Assembly: GCA_047967505.1 (NCBI GenBank)
Contig: CM106539.1
Origin: Dipteris shenzhenensis
Taxonomy: Eukaryota > Polypodiophyta > Polypodiopsida > Gleicheniales
Reading direction: 5' to 3' (one strand)
DNA: 64,000 nt
The notes beneath the pieces were generated by a model that saw only the letters and a program-made list of their open reading frames with translations, ran no database searches and was not told the origin of the DNA. The translations under genes were made by a program, and so were the position numbers. Below, piece by piece: positions 9,782 to 20,731 of this stretch; position 1 is the stretch's first letter; every line of letters starts with the position of its first letter.

Positions 9782-10835
9782 ACACCCACTTGCATGGCAG
9801 TAATTTCATGCCCTTAGGCAACTGCACCAATTCCCAAGTACCATTTTTATGGAGACTGTCCATTTCAGACTTCATGGCTAGTTCCCATAGCCTTTTATCA
9901 TGCATTTGCACGGCTTCCTTGTAACAGGAAGGTTCTCCACAGTCTGTAAGCATAATAAAATCTGCTCCTGGAACAAATCTGTCCGGCGGTTTCATTTGTC
10001 GAGTGGACCTTCGGACCCATTGGTCTTGCTGTCCAACTTGCTGCTCACCTAAAACAGGTGGCTGTTCCAGTAGATCAGGCTGCAGAATTATGCCTGGGAG
10101 GTCTTCCAAAGGTGGCATGTCCCGTAGTACATCTTCCGCCACTGCGGGCTGTCCATTTGGACCTGCTGCAGCATCATGCATTGGCTGATTACGCTGCTGT
10201 TGTGGCTGATTCGCAGCCTGCCTGAATTGTACAGGATGTCCCGAGTCATCAATGTCAACCTCTGAAGCATCAGAAGGCTTATCTGCTGCCTTAAACATAC
10301 ATGACTCATCAAATAAGACATCATTGCTGCGTATTAGCTTCTTATTCACAGGATCCCATAGGCGGTAACCCATCTCACCACTGTCACCATATCCAAGAAA
10401 AATGCATTTAAGAGACTTAGGATCAAGCTTGCTGCGATCTTCTCTGCGTATATGCACGTACGCAGTGCAACCAAAGACCCTCAAGTGCTTATAGGAAGGA
10501 GGTTTTCCTGTCCAAAGCTCCTCTGGCACTCTGCCATCTAGTCTTTTATTTGGTGACCTATTGATGAGGTGTACTGCTGTTTTTACAGCCTCAGCCCAAA
10601 ATCCATGAGGTAAAGCAGCATGTGACATCATAGAGCGGGACTTTTCCTGTATGGTTCTATTCATACGCTCTGCAGTGCCGTTTTGCGCTGGACTGTAAGG
10701 AACAGTGAGTTCTCTTTTAATACCTCTAGCATCACAAAATGCATTGAATGCATTAGACATATACTCCCCACCGTTATTTGACCGCAAAGACTTCAGTGTT
10801 CTGCCTGTTTGGTTCTCAACCATAGCAAGCCATTT
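9782..10835 (-). pseudogene. Copia integrase C-terminal part and linker
   Basis: Second half of integrase and the variable integrase-RT linker. The motif usually reading SDNGGEY reads LRSNNGGEY here, so the second catalytic Asp is Asn, which should abolish strand transfer. Then come RELTVPYSPAQNGTAERMNR (catalytic Glu region), FGCTAYVHI and KCIFLGYG. The linker is Gln/Pro-rich (10010-10260), followed by TRQMKPPDRFVPG. It continues in the same frame as the upstream ORF across a TAG at 10836-10838. Confidence 0.88.
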
Positions 10836-12126
10836 CTAGAACACTGGAAAGACATCACTCTTCAATCGAAGAGGATACACCCACACCTTCCTTGTGGAAT
10901 CATCTATAAATGTGACAAAGTACCGTGCACCTCCAAGTGAAGGACTAGGCATCTCACACACGTCTGTATGCACAAGCTCAAGTTGAGCATCTTTATGTCC
11001 TAATCTCCTTTTATGAGGACACTGTAACTGTCTACCATACATGCAGTGCTCACAAAACTTTAAATCAGAAAATTTAAGAGACGGTAAGTAGCCAAGACGA
11101 GCCAATTGCTCCATTCCACTTATGCTCATATGTCCCATCCGGCTATGCCACATAGAAATATTCGGCAGCTCGGTGGCATGAATATCAGCATGATTACATA
11201 CTTTAGCATGGAGAGTATACATTGTGTCAACCTTAGAGCCTCTGGCAACAACCAGGGCACCTTTGGTGACCTTCCAGAAACCATGACCAAAGCTGGTCAC
11301 AAAACCTTCGTCATCCAACATGCCAGTAGAAATCAGATTTTTCTTGACTTCGGGTACATGCCTGACATTGTGAAGCATAAGCTGAGTACCATCAGCAAAT
11401 ACAAGCTTGACATCTCCAACACCGACAATACTGCATGCATGATTATCCCCTAGAAAAACGACTCCATTACTGCCTGCTGCATACCTTACAAACAATTCTT
11501 TGTAAGGTGTAACATGGAATGAGGCACCTGAGTCAATGATCCAAGAGTGCATGTCTGCAAAATTTCCTGCATGGAGAGAATGAGCATCCAAAGTAGAGAG
11601 AAATAGAACCTCTCCCTCACTGTCATAACCGTGTGTAGAATGAAGCTCTTCAATCTTCACACTGCTCTTACCATTGCTTACTGGTACAATTGCCTTTGCA
11701 TCTGACGCATCAGTGTTTTTGGCTTTGTCTCTTTTATCATTTTTCAGTTTAAAGCACTGCTTTTTGGTATGTCCCTTTTTGCCACAGTAGTAGCACTCAA
11801 CATCTTTGTTGGAGCGGGACTTGCTCCTCCCTTTTCCCCTTTCCTGAGATTTGCCTCTTTGCTGACTTCTCCCCCTTGCATTTAAGGCATTGTTAGGCTT
11901 TACTGCATCTTGAGCTTTCAGCTTCTGCTCTTCTTGCAAAATCAGCCCTGTGATATCTGAAAAACTAATGAAAGTGTTTGCATTTGTTACAGCTGTGGTG
12001 AATGTATCCCAACTTTCAGGAAGAGAGATCAAGAGTGCCATACCCTTGGTTTCCTCATCCACCACATACTTTTGATTTGCAAGTTGAGTGACAATTGAAT
12101 TAAACTCATTGAGATGTGCATCATGG
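10836..12126 (-). pseudogene. Copia gag C-terminus, protease and integrase N-terminus
   Basis: Continuous frame with the gag UBN2 C-terminal part (NEFNSIVTQLANQKYVVDEE), a basic Arg/Lys/Ser-rich stretch, and an intact CCHC zinc knuckle CYYCGKKGHTKKQC (about 11754-11795). The aspartic protease active site WIIDSGASFHVTP lies near 11530. GAG-pre-integrase (MWHSRMGHMSISGM) and the integrase start (HTDVCEMPSPSLGG, FIDDSTRKVWVY) follow. The frame ends at TAG 10836-10838. A one- or two-base lesion near 12127 separates it from gag's N-terminus. Confidence 0.92.
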
Positions 12127-12487
12127 AGGTCCCTTCCTTCATCTTCAGATTGAAGAACTTGCGCAACCAATATATCTTTGTGGCTACACTTTGCTGCTCA
12201 TATGTGTCCTGTAGCTTTTTCCACACACCCAAGGCTGTTTTTTCACCATCCACATTCCAAACAACACTCTCATGGAGTGACAATTCAATTATGGACTTTG
12301 CTGACAGATCAGCTAGTGCCCAAGCATCATCAGTTGTGCCAATGGGCTTCACACCTTTGTGTATAATAGGAGCATGAAACTGCCTGAGAATTAGCACATT
12401 CAGGACCATCTTTTTCCACATTAGGTAGTTAGCAGCACCCTGCAACTTTTTAATATTGAGAAGAGAAGATTCCGAGGATGAAGCCAT
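12127..12487 (-). pseudogene. Copia gag N-terminus
   Basis: Start chosen at the ATG 12487, opening MASSSESSLLNIKKLQGAAN, then YLMWKKMVLNVLI and VWKKLQDTYEQQS, a typical copia gag (DUF4219-like start plus UBN2). An upstream in-frame ATG at 12571 would add 28 residues that look like leader translation, so I do not use it. A frameshift after NLKMKEG (near 12127) joins it to the next frame. Gag would package element RNA in cytoplasmic virus-like particles. Confidence 0.85.
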
Positions 12488-13768
12488 TACAATCAGCAAG
12501 AAATATAACCCACACTTGGGTGCCTGACTCCTTGCAAACAAAGTGCACACAGGCACTTGTACTGTGCTCAAAAAAAAAAAAAAATTCCTGCAACGAAAAA
12601 CAGGACCTGCACCTGCAACTTTTCTCCCACTTAATCAGAGAATTCTGACTGTTTACTGCTTGCTGCAGATTCAGAACAGCAGAACTGTATGCATCAATAA
12701 ATGCTCTGTTGTACAATCCAGCAGTACCCTGATTTTCAACAGCATCTGCCCTGCTATTACAGTAAAAAAAACCGCAGTAGTTTGTGCACTCTGTACTTCA
12801 GTAAATTGACTGTTTTCAGTCCAGTAGTTGACACAAAACAGTACCTGACTGTACTTTTTAGTACAGAATCAGAAATTGACTGTTTAACTGTTCAAAACTG
12901 TCAACATCAAGCTTCCAGTTGCCCCTAAAACTGTGTAACACAGTGTTGAACAAGAATTAGGCAAAAGCCCCTTGACTGGAAGCAAAATTCTGAGAATTTA
13001 GTGCATGTACCGCTTCACTGATCACTGTAAGGCATTCAGTTGCTTCCCCACCACTAATATGCATTCCAATTGCAAAATCCCCAATTTATCTTGCACAATC
13101 AGTGCTCAATTCTACAATGTAGTACTTAGTGTACTATATGCATCTTCCATTGTCCCGTAGGTCACAAAATGCATCCAAATCCTGCAAGAATCAACTCCAA
13201 ACAGGAGGATAAATGCAAACACATGCGTATACAAGCCAATGCTTGGCTGTGGCTACAAAAGCCCCTTGATTCTGCAGTTCAATGTTGAGATTTTCTCTCA
13301 CACAGTAGGCATAAACAGTAGATCTACGTACTGAGAGTGCATTTGACCAACAATGCTCACGATGAGCTCAGAAATTGCACCTGTACTGGCGCCAAAATTT
13401 GGAGCTAGTAGCTCAGCTGGCACCTGTGGCGCTGGTGGCGGAGCTGCTGGCGCCGCCTGGCTGGCGACGCTGGTGGCGCCGCTTCTACTGGCATCGCCTG
13501 GCTAGCGACGCTGGTGGCGCCGCTGCTGGCGTCGCCTATGTGGGCGGCCTATGTGGGCGTCGCTGCTGGCGTTGTTGCTGGCGTCGCTGGTGGTGATGCT
13601 GCTGGCGTCGCCACTTATGGCGTCGCTGGTAGCGTTGCTGCTGGCGACGGATAGCCTCGATGGCTGATGGCGCTGGCAGCGCTGAATGCTGCCGGCCCCT
13701 GCTGAAAGCAACAGATCGATGCTGCTGCTGGCGCTGTTGCTGGACGAACGGGAGAGGAAGGTAGGCAG
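12488..13768 (-). other. Leader of the full-length copia
   Basis: Untranslated region between primer site and gag ATG, unusually long at about 1.28 kb. The part near gag (12540-13150) is rich in words such as actgta and agtac and has an oligo-A run at 12570. The part near the primer site (13420-13745) is a GC-rich 12-bp minisatellite. No supported gene. Confidence 0.7.
13420..13745. repeat. GC-rich 12-bp minisatellite in the copia leader
   Basis: Degenerate tandem units of gctggcgtcgct and variants (for example gctggcgacgct, gctggcgttgtt). Units are 12 bases with a few 15-base variants. On the element's sense strand they read as AGCGACGCCAGC, four codons repeating Ser-Asp-Ala-Ser, and that frame stays open from 13873 to 13502. 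Base composition contrasts sharply with the AT-rich surroundings. Confidence 0.85.
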
Positions 13769-13780
13769 GCTCTGATACCA
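13769..13780 (-). other. Primer-binding site of the full-length copia
   Basis: Minus strand TGGTATCAGAGC, two bases from the 5' LTR end. It matches the initiator tRNA-Met 3' end used by plant copia elements. Confidence 0.92.
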
Positions 13781-13782
13781 CT

Positions 13783-14010
13783 TGTGGCGAGGGAGAGAAA
13801 GAGCACACCGACACACAAGCAAGATGAACACAAGAGTGTGGGGATAAAAATATGTGTGTACCTCCCCTAGCACACAGTCAACCTTTTATATGAAAGGATA
13901 AGGTTACAACACTAAGTACACCGTACTTAGTGTACTTAACAAATAAAAGTACTAACTGTACTTAAGTGTACTAACTGTACTTGGGTGGCCATAGTGCCTT
14001 TACCCCAACA
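13783..14010 (-). repeat. 5' LTR of the full-length copia (228 bp)
   Basis: Same termini as the 3' LTR (TGTTGGGG...GCCACA). It is 19 bases longer because one unit around tactaactgtactt is duplicated. The TATA box reads CATATAAAAGG on the minus strand (about 13882-13893). It carries a run of GTAC-containing words at about 13910-13985. Confidence 0.95.
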
Positions 14011-14015
14011 AAAAG

Positions 14016-14522
14016 GATCCCTCCACCTTACTGTCCAGAACCTCAGCCTAGGTGGGCAGCTCCTTCAAGCTTAGTCTACAGCTCTCCAGCCCTCTTGGAT
14101 GAGGCCCAGATAATGCTGATCTGCTGCTCCTTGGAAGGCTGCTCTAGGTTATGTGAAATAAGGCGACAAGAGCCACCTTTCATAGGGCATGGCTGCCCCC
14201 AAAACAACCGACCCAGTAGGGGGATGAACCAACCCCCTGTTGGCTGACTCTGTCTGCCATAAAACTGCCCATTTGGGGCTCGTAAAACTGGGCTATTGCT
14301 CTCACTTCAAGCCAGGGGCCCAACCCCTAGGTCTGGCCTACGACTCGCATGGTCAGCTGGCTCCAACAAGTCGAACAAGCTCCTCCCTTTGTGGCTGACC
14401 CCATCTGGTGCAATCCCCACCATTAGTGCTGCTTCAAATACGCCTCTTGCAAGCCAGATCCATGCCTCGAATGCCTCGCCATCTGCTTGTACATAGGCGC
14501 CATCTGTTGCAGCCTCTGCCTT
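14016..14522 (-). repeat. 5' LTR of E1, portion right of the copia insertion
   Basis: Continues the LTR broken at 8106; alignable to 4756-5260 and 19945-20440. It includes TATA-like CCTATGAAAGG on the minus strand (about 14175). It stops at about 14522 without reaching an LTR end, so the upstream end of E1 is truncated and joined to gtagccctctg in front of E2. Confidence 0.75.
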
Positions 14523-14534
14523 TGTAGCCCTCTG

Positions 14535-14550
14535 TGTTAGAAATTACCCA
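14535..14550 (-). repeat. 3' LTR of E2, 16-base U5 end
   Basis: tgttagaaattaccca is identical to the start of the E1 LTR at 5655. It is cut after 16 bases by the transduced copia segment; the LTR resumes at about 17776. Confidence 0.7.
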
Positions 14551-17500
14551 ATGTAGGCCATCATCTCTCATGATTTATTTGGCATTCTTCGTGAAGATGA
14601 TAAGTTGGATGGCACCAACTATCCGATGTGGTCTTATCTCATAAAACATATTGTTGTTGCAAGGCATTTTTGAAACATTGTTTTTGGGGTTGATTTGAGG
14701 CCAACCAATGCTACAGTGGCTGCCCCTACTGCTGGTCCCTCTGCAGAGGGTATTCCTCCTAATGCTTTATCCTCTAGCACCCCTATTGCTGCTCCTCCAA
14801 CTCAGGAACAAACAAGATGGGATGCAAGAGATGCAAATGCACATTCATGTGTTGCTTTATCATGCAAGAGAATCATTATTCCAAACATCCGGTCATGCAG
14901 GACAGCAAAGGATGCTCGGGACAAATTGGCTTCTCTTTATCAGATTCGCAATGAGGTACGTGTTGCATATTTAAGAAGGCAATTGCAAGAAGTCAGCATG
15001 AATGAAGGTGACTCTATAGATGCATACTTGACAAAGGTCAAGGACCACATGGAACAACTTGCCAATATTGATGAGATGGTGCCAAATTCTCAGCTTGTCA
15101 GTACCACATTGAATGGGCTGCCAGATACATATCAAGGGTTTGCTACAACCCTTCAACTAGTGGCCATGGTTAATCCAGACCACTACTCCTTTGATCAATT
15201 AGTCACTTTGCTTTTGCAAGAAGAGCAAAGTCGTGCTAATAGGCAAGCTACTATTCTTGATCATGCATTTGCTTCACAGCAGACAGGAAAAGGCAAGGCT
15301 TCCAAGCCTATGGGCAAGCCTAAATAGCCTAACAGTGGCAATTCCTCCAATGCATCTCAAAATACAACAGATAAGTCAAAGAAGAAAAGATGCAACTATT
15401 ATCGCAAGCCAGGGCATGAAATTTCAGAATGCAAGAAGCACATTGCTTCGGAGAAAAAGAAAGCTAGATTGAAAGTCAATGCCTCACATGCAATTGAATC
15501 CCATGAGCCAGCAGATGCCTCACATGCACATGCTCTCCAGGATGATTGGGCATGGACTGTCCGTTGCTCTTTTGATCCCTCCAAAGTTGATGCATTCTTT
15601 ACTGCTAATGGTGCTCAGTCTTGGTATTTTGATAGTGGTGCTTCCAAGCACGTCACTTCTTGCAGACAGTTGTTTCATTCCTTAGCTAATGCACCTCGAG
15701 GGGGGACTGTCACATGTGCCAATAATGCTTCCTATGCTGTAAAAGGAATTGGAGATGTGCAGCTCACATCCATTTCAAGCCATACTGTCACTTTGACAAA
15801 TCTTCTTTTTGTGCTTGGAATTGAAGTCAACTTGATTTCAATTTCAGCAATTGCCACTTCAGGTTTCAGAGTGATATTTGATGGATACAGATGCTTAGTA
15901 TATGATCTTCGTGATGACAATGCAATAGTTCTCACTGGCACTTTGCAAAAGGGGCTTTATCACCTTGATCATCACTCAGCTGCACTTTCTATTGAAGCAT
16001 TTGCTATTTCAGATTCACAGCTTGCTGAAACTCATCTTTGGCATGAGAGAATGGGTCATCTCAATTATAGAGCTCTTGCCAAGTTGATATACCTCAAACT
16101 CACACAGTTTCCAAACATGTGTGTGAGGGTTGTCTTTAGGGTAAGATGCATCGGTTTCCTTTTCAAAAGAATTGTCCAAAACTCTCACAAAGGAAAGTGC
16201 ACAGTGATGTCTGTGGCCCAATGAGGACAAATGCCATTGGAGGGTACAAATATTTCATGACTCTAATTGATGACTTCACAAGATATTGCTGGGTATATGC
16301 TTTAAAAGCCAAATCTGAAGTGTTCTCATGCTTTCAAAGGTGGCTGAATATGGTTGAGAATGAATCAGGATCCAAGCTTGTCACAACACAGATAGGGGGG
16401 AGAGAATATGTCAAAGGAGTTTGATGCATTTTTGTCTTCACGGGGCACTGTTCACTCATGCACTACTCCTTACACTCCTCAGCATAATCTTGTTCCTGAA
16501 AGGAAGAACAGGTCCACTATGGAGATGGCTAGATGCATGCTTTAGGCCAAGTCCTTGCCCAATAAATTTTGGCTTGATGCAGTGATGTGTGCCAACTATG
16601 TGCTGAATAGATCACTGACAAGGGCATTGAGGACTATTACACCTTATGAAGCATGGAAAGGCAAGAAGCCTTCACTTTCACACATGAGAGTTTTTGGGTC
16701 TCTTGCATATGTTCATGTACCATCTCAGCTGAGACATAAGCTTGATGACAAGGCAATCAAATGCATATTTATTGGCTACAGCCAGGAGAGCATAGGGTAT
16801 CGGTTGTATCAACCAAATATTGGGAAGATTATTGTCAGTAGAGATGTGATCTTTGCTGAACATTCCGCTTCTCCTCTTGTGGACTGCAAAGCTAAGCCAG
16901 AAGTGGACATGTTTGATGCCTTTGACTCTTGGTTACCTCTGCTTCCCTCAAAGGGAGACTTTGAACAGCAACATGAGCCTCCTACACGCCCTCCAACAAG
17001 CAATGATCAGCCAGCACCCCACGTTGATTTGCAGATTCCTCTTCTAGCACAAAATGATCCCACTATTCATGATGCAGTGATTGAAGAAAGAGCTGTCAAT
17101 AGACAGCAAAGGCAAGTTCCCAGGTGGCTTCTTGACACATTGAGGGACAGCAAACAAGATCAACCTCTTGCTGCCCGGACAAGATCAGGGAATAGACAGA
17201 TGCATGGTCACTTTCTTGAGTTTGCACTCCTTGCTACAGCTTGCAATGAAGAGCCTTTATGCCATAAAGATGCTTTTGACAGCAAAGAGTGGATGCATGC
17301 AATGACAGCTGAGCTACAATCTATTGCCAAAAATGACACATGGGAATTAGTAGATCTCCCCCCCGGCAAGCATGCCATTGGTACCCAGTGGGTCTACAAA
17401 TTAAAAAGGAAATCTGATGGCAGCATAGATCGACACAAAGCCCGTCTTGTTGCAAAAGGGTATGCCCAACAACAAGGCATTGACTTTGAGGAGACCTTTG

Positions 17501-17775
17501 CTCCCACTTCCAGGATTACTACTATTAGATGTGTCATTGCCATTACAGCCCATCACCATTGGCAAGTGCACCAGCTTGACATCAAGACTGCCTTTCTTCA
17601 TGGGGATCTGCAGGAAGAAGTTTATGTGACACAACCTCCTGGCTTTGAGGTTGTTGGCTCTGAAAACAAGGTATGCCGGCTGAGAAAAGCCCTTTATGGT
17701 TTGAAGCAAGCACCCAGGGCCTAGTATGCTAAAATTCATGCACACTTACTGTCCCTTGGTTTTCAGAATAGCAAG
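14551..17775 (+). pseudogene. Transduced copia gag-pol segment (copia C) inside an LTR
   Basis: Sense-strand copia coding sequence beginning exactly at its gag ATG (14551) and ending within RT. There is no LTR or primer site of its own. Gag shows YPMWSYLIKHIVV, then VAYLRRQLQEV and FDQLVTLLLQEEQSR. The zinc knuckle is CNYYRKPGHEISEC with one Cys changed to Tyr (about 15389-15430). Protease WYFDSGASKHVTS lies at about 15622. Integrase spans about 16200-16850. RT runs to LKQAPRA (17721) and lacks YVDD and RNase H. In-frame stops at 14554, 14671, 15325 and 17722 plus frame changes near 16150 and 16420 disable it. It replaces about 240 bases of the E2 LTR. Confidence 0.85.
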
Positions 17776-18565
17776 CCTAACACTTCTAGATCTTTGAGCC
17801 TGCGTGCTCCACCTCAAGCATATCTAGACTCTCTGTCTAGATCCCTCCACCTTGCTGTCCAGAAGCCAGCCTAGGTGGGCTGCCACTCTAGCTCAGTCTG
17901 CGGCTTCTCCTGGGTCACCTTGTCGTCCTGGATGTAGGCCTAAGGCTACCCCTTTGCTGCTCCTGTCTACTGTCCAGAGGGGTGCTCCAAGGAATGACTG
18001 AATGAGGACTGAATGGCCCTCTTTTATAGGCCCAGGGCCTGCATGGAAAAACTGACCAGCAGCCTGAATTTGGCAGACCCAATCAGGCTGACCAGGCTGC
18101 TGCAAAACTGCCCTACAAGGGCTCTCATAACCAGGGCCCCTGGCCCACACAACTAGGCCTTTTGGCCCTCACTTCAATGGCTGATGCCCTCTTATATATA
18201 TAGGGTCCAGCCCCCTTCTGCCCTGCCATTTTCTAGGCATGGTAGGCTGGCTGGAACCAGCCCTATGCCTGGACGACAGGCTGCTGGTAACCCCCACCCT
18301 GTTGTGCCTCTGCCAGGCCCTTCTCCAGCACCATACAGATCCGATAAGCCTCCGTGCAGCCCCATACAGTGGGGCCGTACCCTGCTGATGTCAGCCCGTC
18401 CTTCATAGGGCCCTGTTGCAGGCCGTACGCCTGTCCTTTGCTTTGACAGCTGCCCACATGGCAGCTCATGTGCTGCCCATGTGACAGCCCCAATATCTCT
18501 AGGTTTACCTCCCCCATGCTCTTCTCACATGGGGGCTTACAGATGGGGAGGTGACCATTCCAACA
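17776..18565 (-). repeat. 3' LTR of E2, main portion
   Basis: Homologous to the E1 LTR from about 5900 onward. Its LTR start, TGTTGGAATGGTCACC on the minus strand, is at 18565, and the TATA box lies at about 18018-18028. It differs markedly from E2's own 5' LTR (19674-20731). Confidence 0.8.
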
Positions 18566-19660
18566 CTCTGGAATGGTCAGATGTTGTCATAGTCCTTCTC
18601 CATCTTTTTCAACCAGTGGCTCCTACTCGCCTAGGTCCGGTTTCACTTTTGCACACCAGTCTGATACACAAGTCCATCTTTCGTAGCACTCGATGACACC
18701 ACCACCTTCAATCATGAACCAGACTTTGAGACTCGAGCTTTGTAGGTACCAGTATCCTCCGCCTATCCCCCTCATGATGGGTGAACAACCTGAAGTTCTC
18801 CATGCACCAAGCTCCCAAGGTTTGTTTCTACCCGTCCTCCATCTGGCTAGGTCTGCAGCCAAATACCATACCGAGACATCATATCCCAAGCAGAAATCCA
18901 GTTCACCTGGACTGTAAAGCTCCAATTGTGTTTCTATATTGTTGTCCCCCTCCAAGTCATAGTCACCGTCTGACCCAAAGTCTTCAGGTCCTGTCGAAGA
19001 ATGCCCCTCTACTTCGACAACCCTAGCCAAGAACCAAGATGATTCCAGGCACTCGTCGCTATCCATCACCTTCACAAAGGATCCTGACTGCTCTTCTAAC
19101 CATTCCTCAATGTCTGACATCCTAACAGTTACACCAAGGTCCATGTATCTAATCTCAGCAGCACACGGAGCGGCCACCAAGAAAAGTTCTCCTATCGCCA
19201 CCTGAGCTGAGCTGGCACCCTTCTTCGGATCAGCCTTCTTCTTTTACAATCTTTCACAAAATGTCACGGCTCATCGCAATAGAAGCACCTCTTCTCTTTC
19301 TCTCTTCTTCTTGTTGTCTTCTTCTGAAGAGTGCGCTCCGTCGTTGGTTTTGGGCTTGCCCTTGCCTTTGCTCTTGTCCTGAGCTATCAGAGCCTTGCCA
19401 TCCTACTTCTTTTCCCGAGCTTCTTGCTACAGCAACAATGGAACCAGCTCCTCGAAAGTCACTGGCGCCGCCTTTTGCCCTGTACTCATCGTAGTCACAA
19501 AACTAATGTAGCTCCAAGGGAGCATACCCGCAACAGCCTTGCCATTCTTGTCAAGCTCATCCTTTGACCAACTGTGGCCAAATCCTCTGAGCAATGCATC
19601 AAGGTCATCCTTCAGCAAGGTCCTCGCCTTTTAGATCCACTTCCTGAGAGCTTTTGTCAA
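18566..19660 (-). pseudogene. Partial copia-type gag and C-terminal ORF of E2
   Basis: Read 19660 to 18566. Gag starts mid-domain (KARTLLKDDLDALLRGFGH), then DELDKNGKAVAGMLPWSYIS, FEELVPLLL, a Lys-rich spacer and zinc-knuckle trace CFYCDE. The longest open part (19201-18623, 192 codons) carries MSDIEEWLEEQ, KVMDSDECLESSWFLARVVE, SDGDYDLEGDN and ends KVKPDLGE close to the 3' LTR. No pol domain fits between gag and LTR. The tail after the knuckle is not a recognisable protease. The same tail occurs in E1, so it is a family trait of unknown function. Confidence 0.7.
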
Positions 19661-19673
19661 AGCTTTGATACCA
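19661..19673 (-). other. Primer-binding site of E2
   Basis: Minus strand TGGTATCAAAGCT directly abuts the LTR terminus at 19674, matching the tRNA-Met type site of E1. Confidence 0.8.
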
Positions 19674-20731
19674 TGTTAGAAAAGTGACCTCTAACACAGA
19701 GGGTATCCTGTAGCGAACGACTGATGATTAGCCTAGGAATTACACAGGGAAGTGTTTCACTATGGAATCGATGCTTCATCAAGTGTGTGTACTTCACAAC
19801 ATTTATGTGTATGTGCAAACTAGCAAATAGATTGTGCTCAGAGACAAATATAGAAGCAACACTTTATAATTACAAACTAGACAAGATACAATACTAGAAA
19901 ATTCTCCTCCTAAACGCCTGAGCATATGTAGACTCTCTGTCCAAAGGATCCCTCCACCTTGCTGTCCGGAACCTCAGCCTAGGTGGGCACCTCCTTCAAG
20001 CTTTGTCTGCAGCTCTCCAGCCCTCTTCTCTCCTCCTGGATGAGGCCTAGATGATGCAGATCTGCTGCTCCTTGGAAGCTGCTCCAGGTGATGTGAAATA
20101 AGGCCACAAGAGCCACCTTTTATAAGGCATGGCTTCCCCCAAAACAACTGTCCCAGCAGGGGGATGAATCGACCCCCTGCTGGCCGACTCTGTCTGCCAC
20201 AAAACTGCCCCTTGTGGGGCTCTCAAAACCGGGCCTATGGCCCTCACTTCAAGACAGGAGCCCAGCCCCTAGGTCTGCCCTATGACTGGCTTGGTCAGCT
20301 GGCTCCAACCAGTATAACTAGCTCCTCTATGTGGCCGACCCCATCTGCTGCAATTCCCGCCATTTATGCTGCTCCAGATCCGCCTGTTACATTCCAAATC
20401 CATGCCTCAATGCCTCGCCATCTATTGCAGCTTCATTGCCTTTCTTTGGAGCTCCATCCAGCCAGTACCCTGCTCCTGAACATGCCTCTGCCAGTCGCCT
20501 ACTCCACAGAGTTGATCCATGCTCCCGGAAGGCGCCATGTATTCTTGTAGATGTGCTGCCCACATGACAGACTTGCTGATGTCCATGTGGCAGCCCCCCT
20601 CAAACATCCTTTTCTTTGTCTAATCCCTGCCCCCTTGGTAGCCATGATGCTGCCCATGTGGCATTTTCTCAAACCCTAGGCTCACCATATGGGGGCTTAC
20701 AAATGGGGAGGTGACCTATCCATTTCCAACA
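19674..20731 (-). repeat. 5' LTR of E2 (1,058 bp)
   Basis: Complete LTR: minus strand starts TGTTGGAAATGG (20731) and ends TTTCTAACA (19674). The TATA region, CCTTATAAAAGG on the minus strand, lies at about 20116-20128. It is of the B1 LTR type and not of the type at E2's other end. No matching 5-bp duplication was found at the two outer ends. Confidence 0.82.

Larger units (their letters stand above)
8107..14010 (-). mobile_element. Full-length Ty1/copia retrotransposon (5.9 kb)
   Basis: Complete element on the minus strand. It has the 3' LTR at 8107-8315, polypurine tract at 8316-8326, pol and gag from 8363 to 12487, a 1.3-kb leader, the primer site at 13769-13780 and the 5' LTR at 13783-14010. 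A perfect 5-bp target duplication, AAAAG, flanks it (8102-8106 and 14011-14015). The LTRs differ by two substitutions and one 19-base duplication, implying a recent insertion. Domain order is gag, protease, integrase, RT, RNase H, as in Ty1/copia. The coding region carries a frameshift, two in-frame stops and a frame-breaking 22-base duplication, so this copy cannot encode a working polyprotein. Confidence 0.95.

Noticed and set aside
12543-12809. Plus-strand frame with a poly-Lys run in the copia leader
   Set aside because: The Lys run is an oligo-A tract, and the frame is antisense to the element.
13502-13873. 123-codon minus-strand frame through the 5' LTR and leader
   Set aside because: It spans the LTR, primer site and minisatellite; its Ser/Asp/Ala-rich part is repeat translation.
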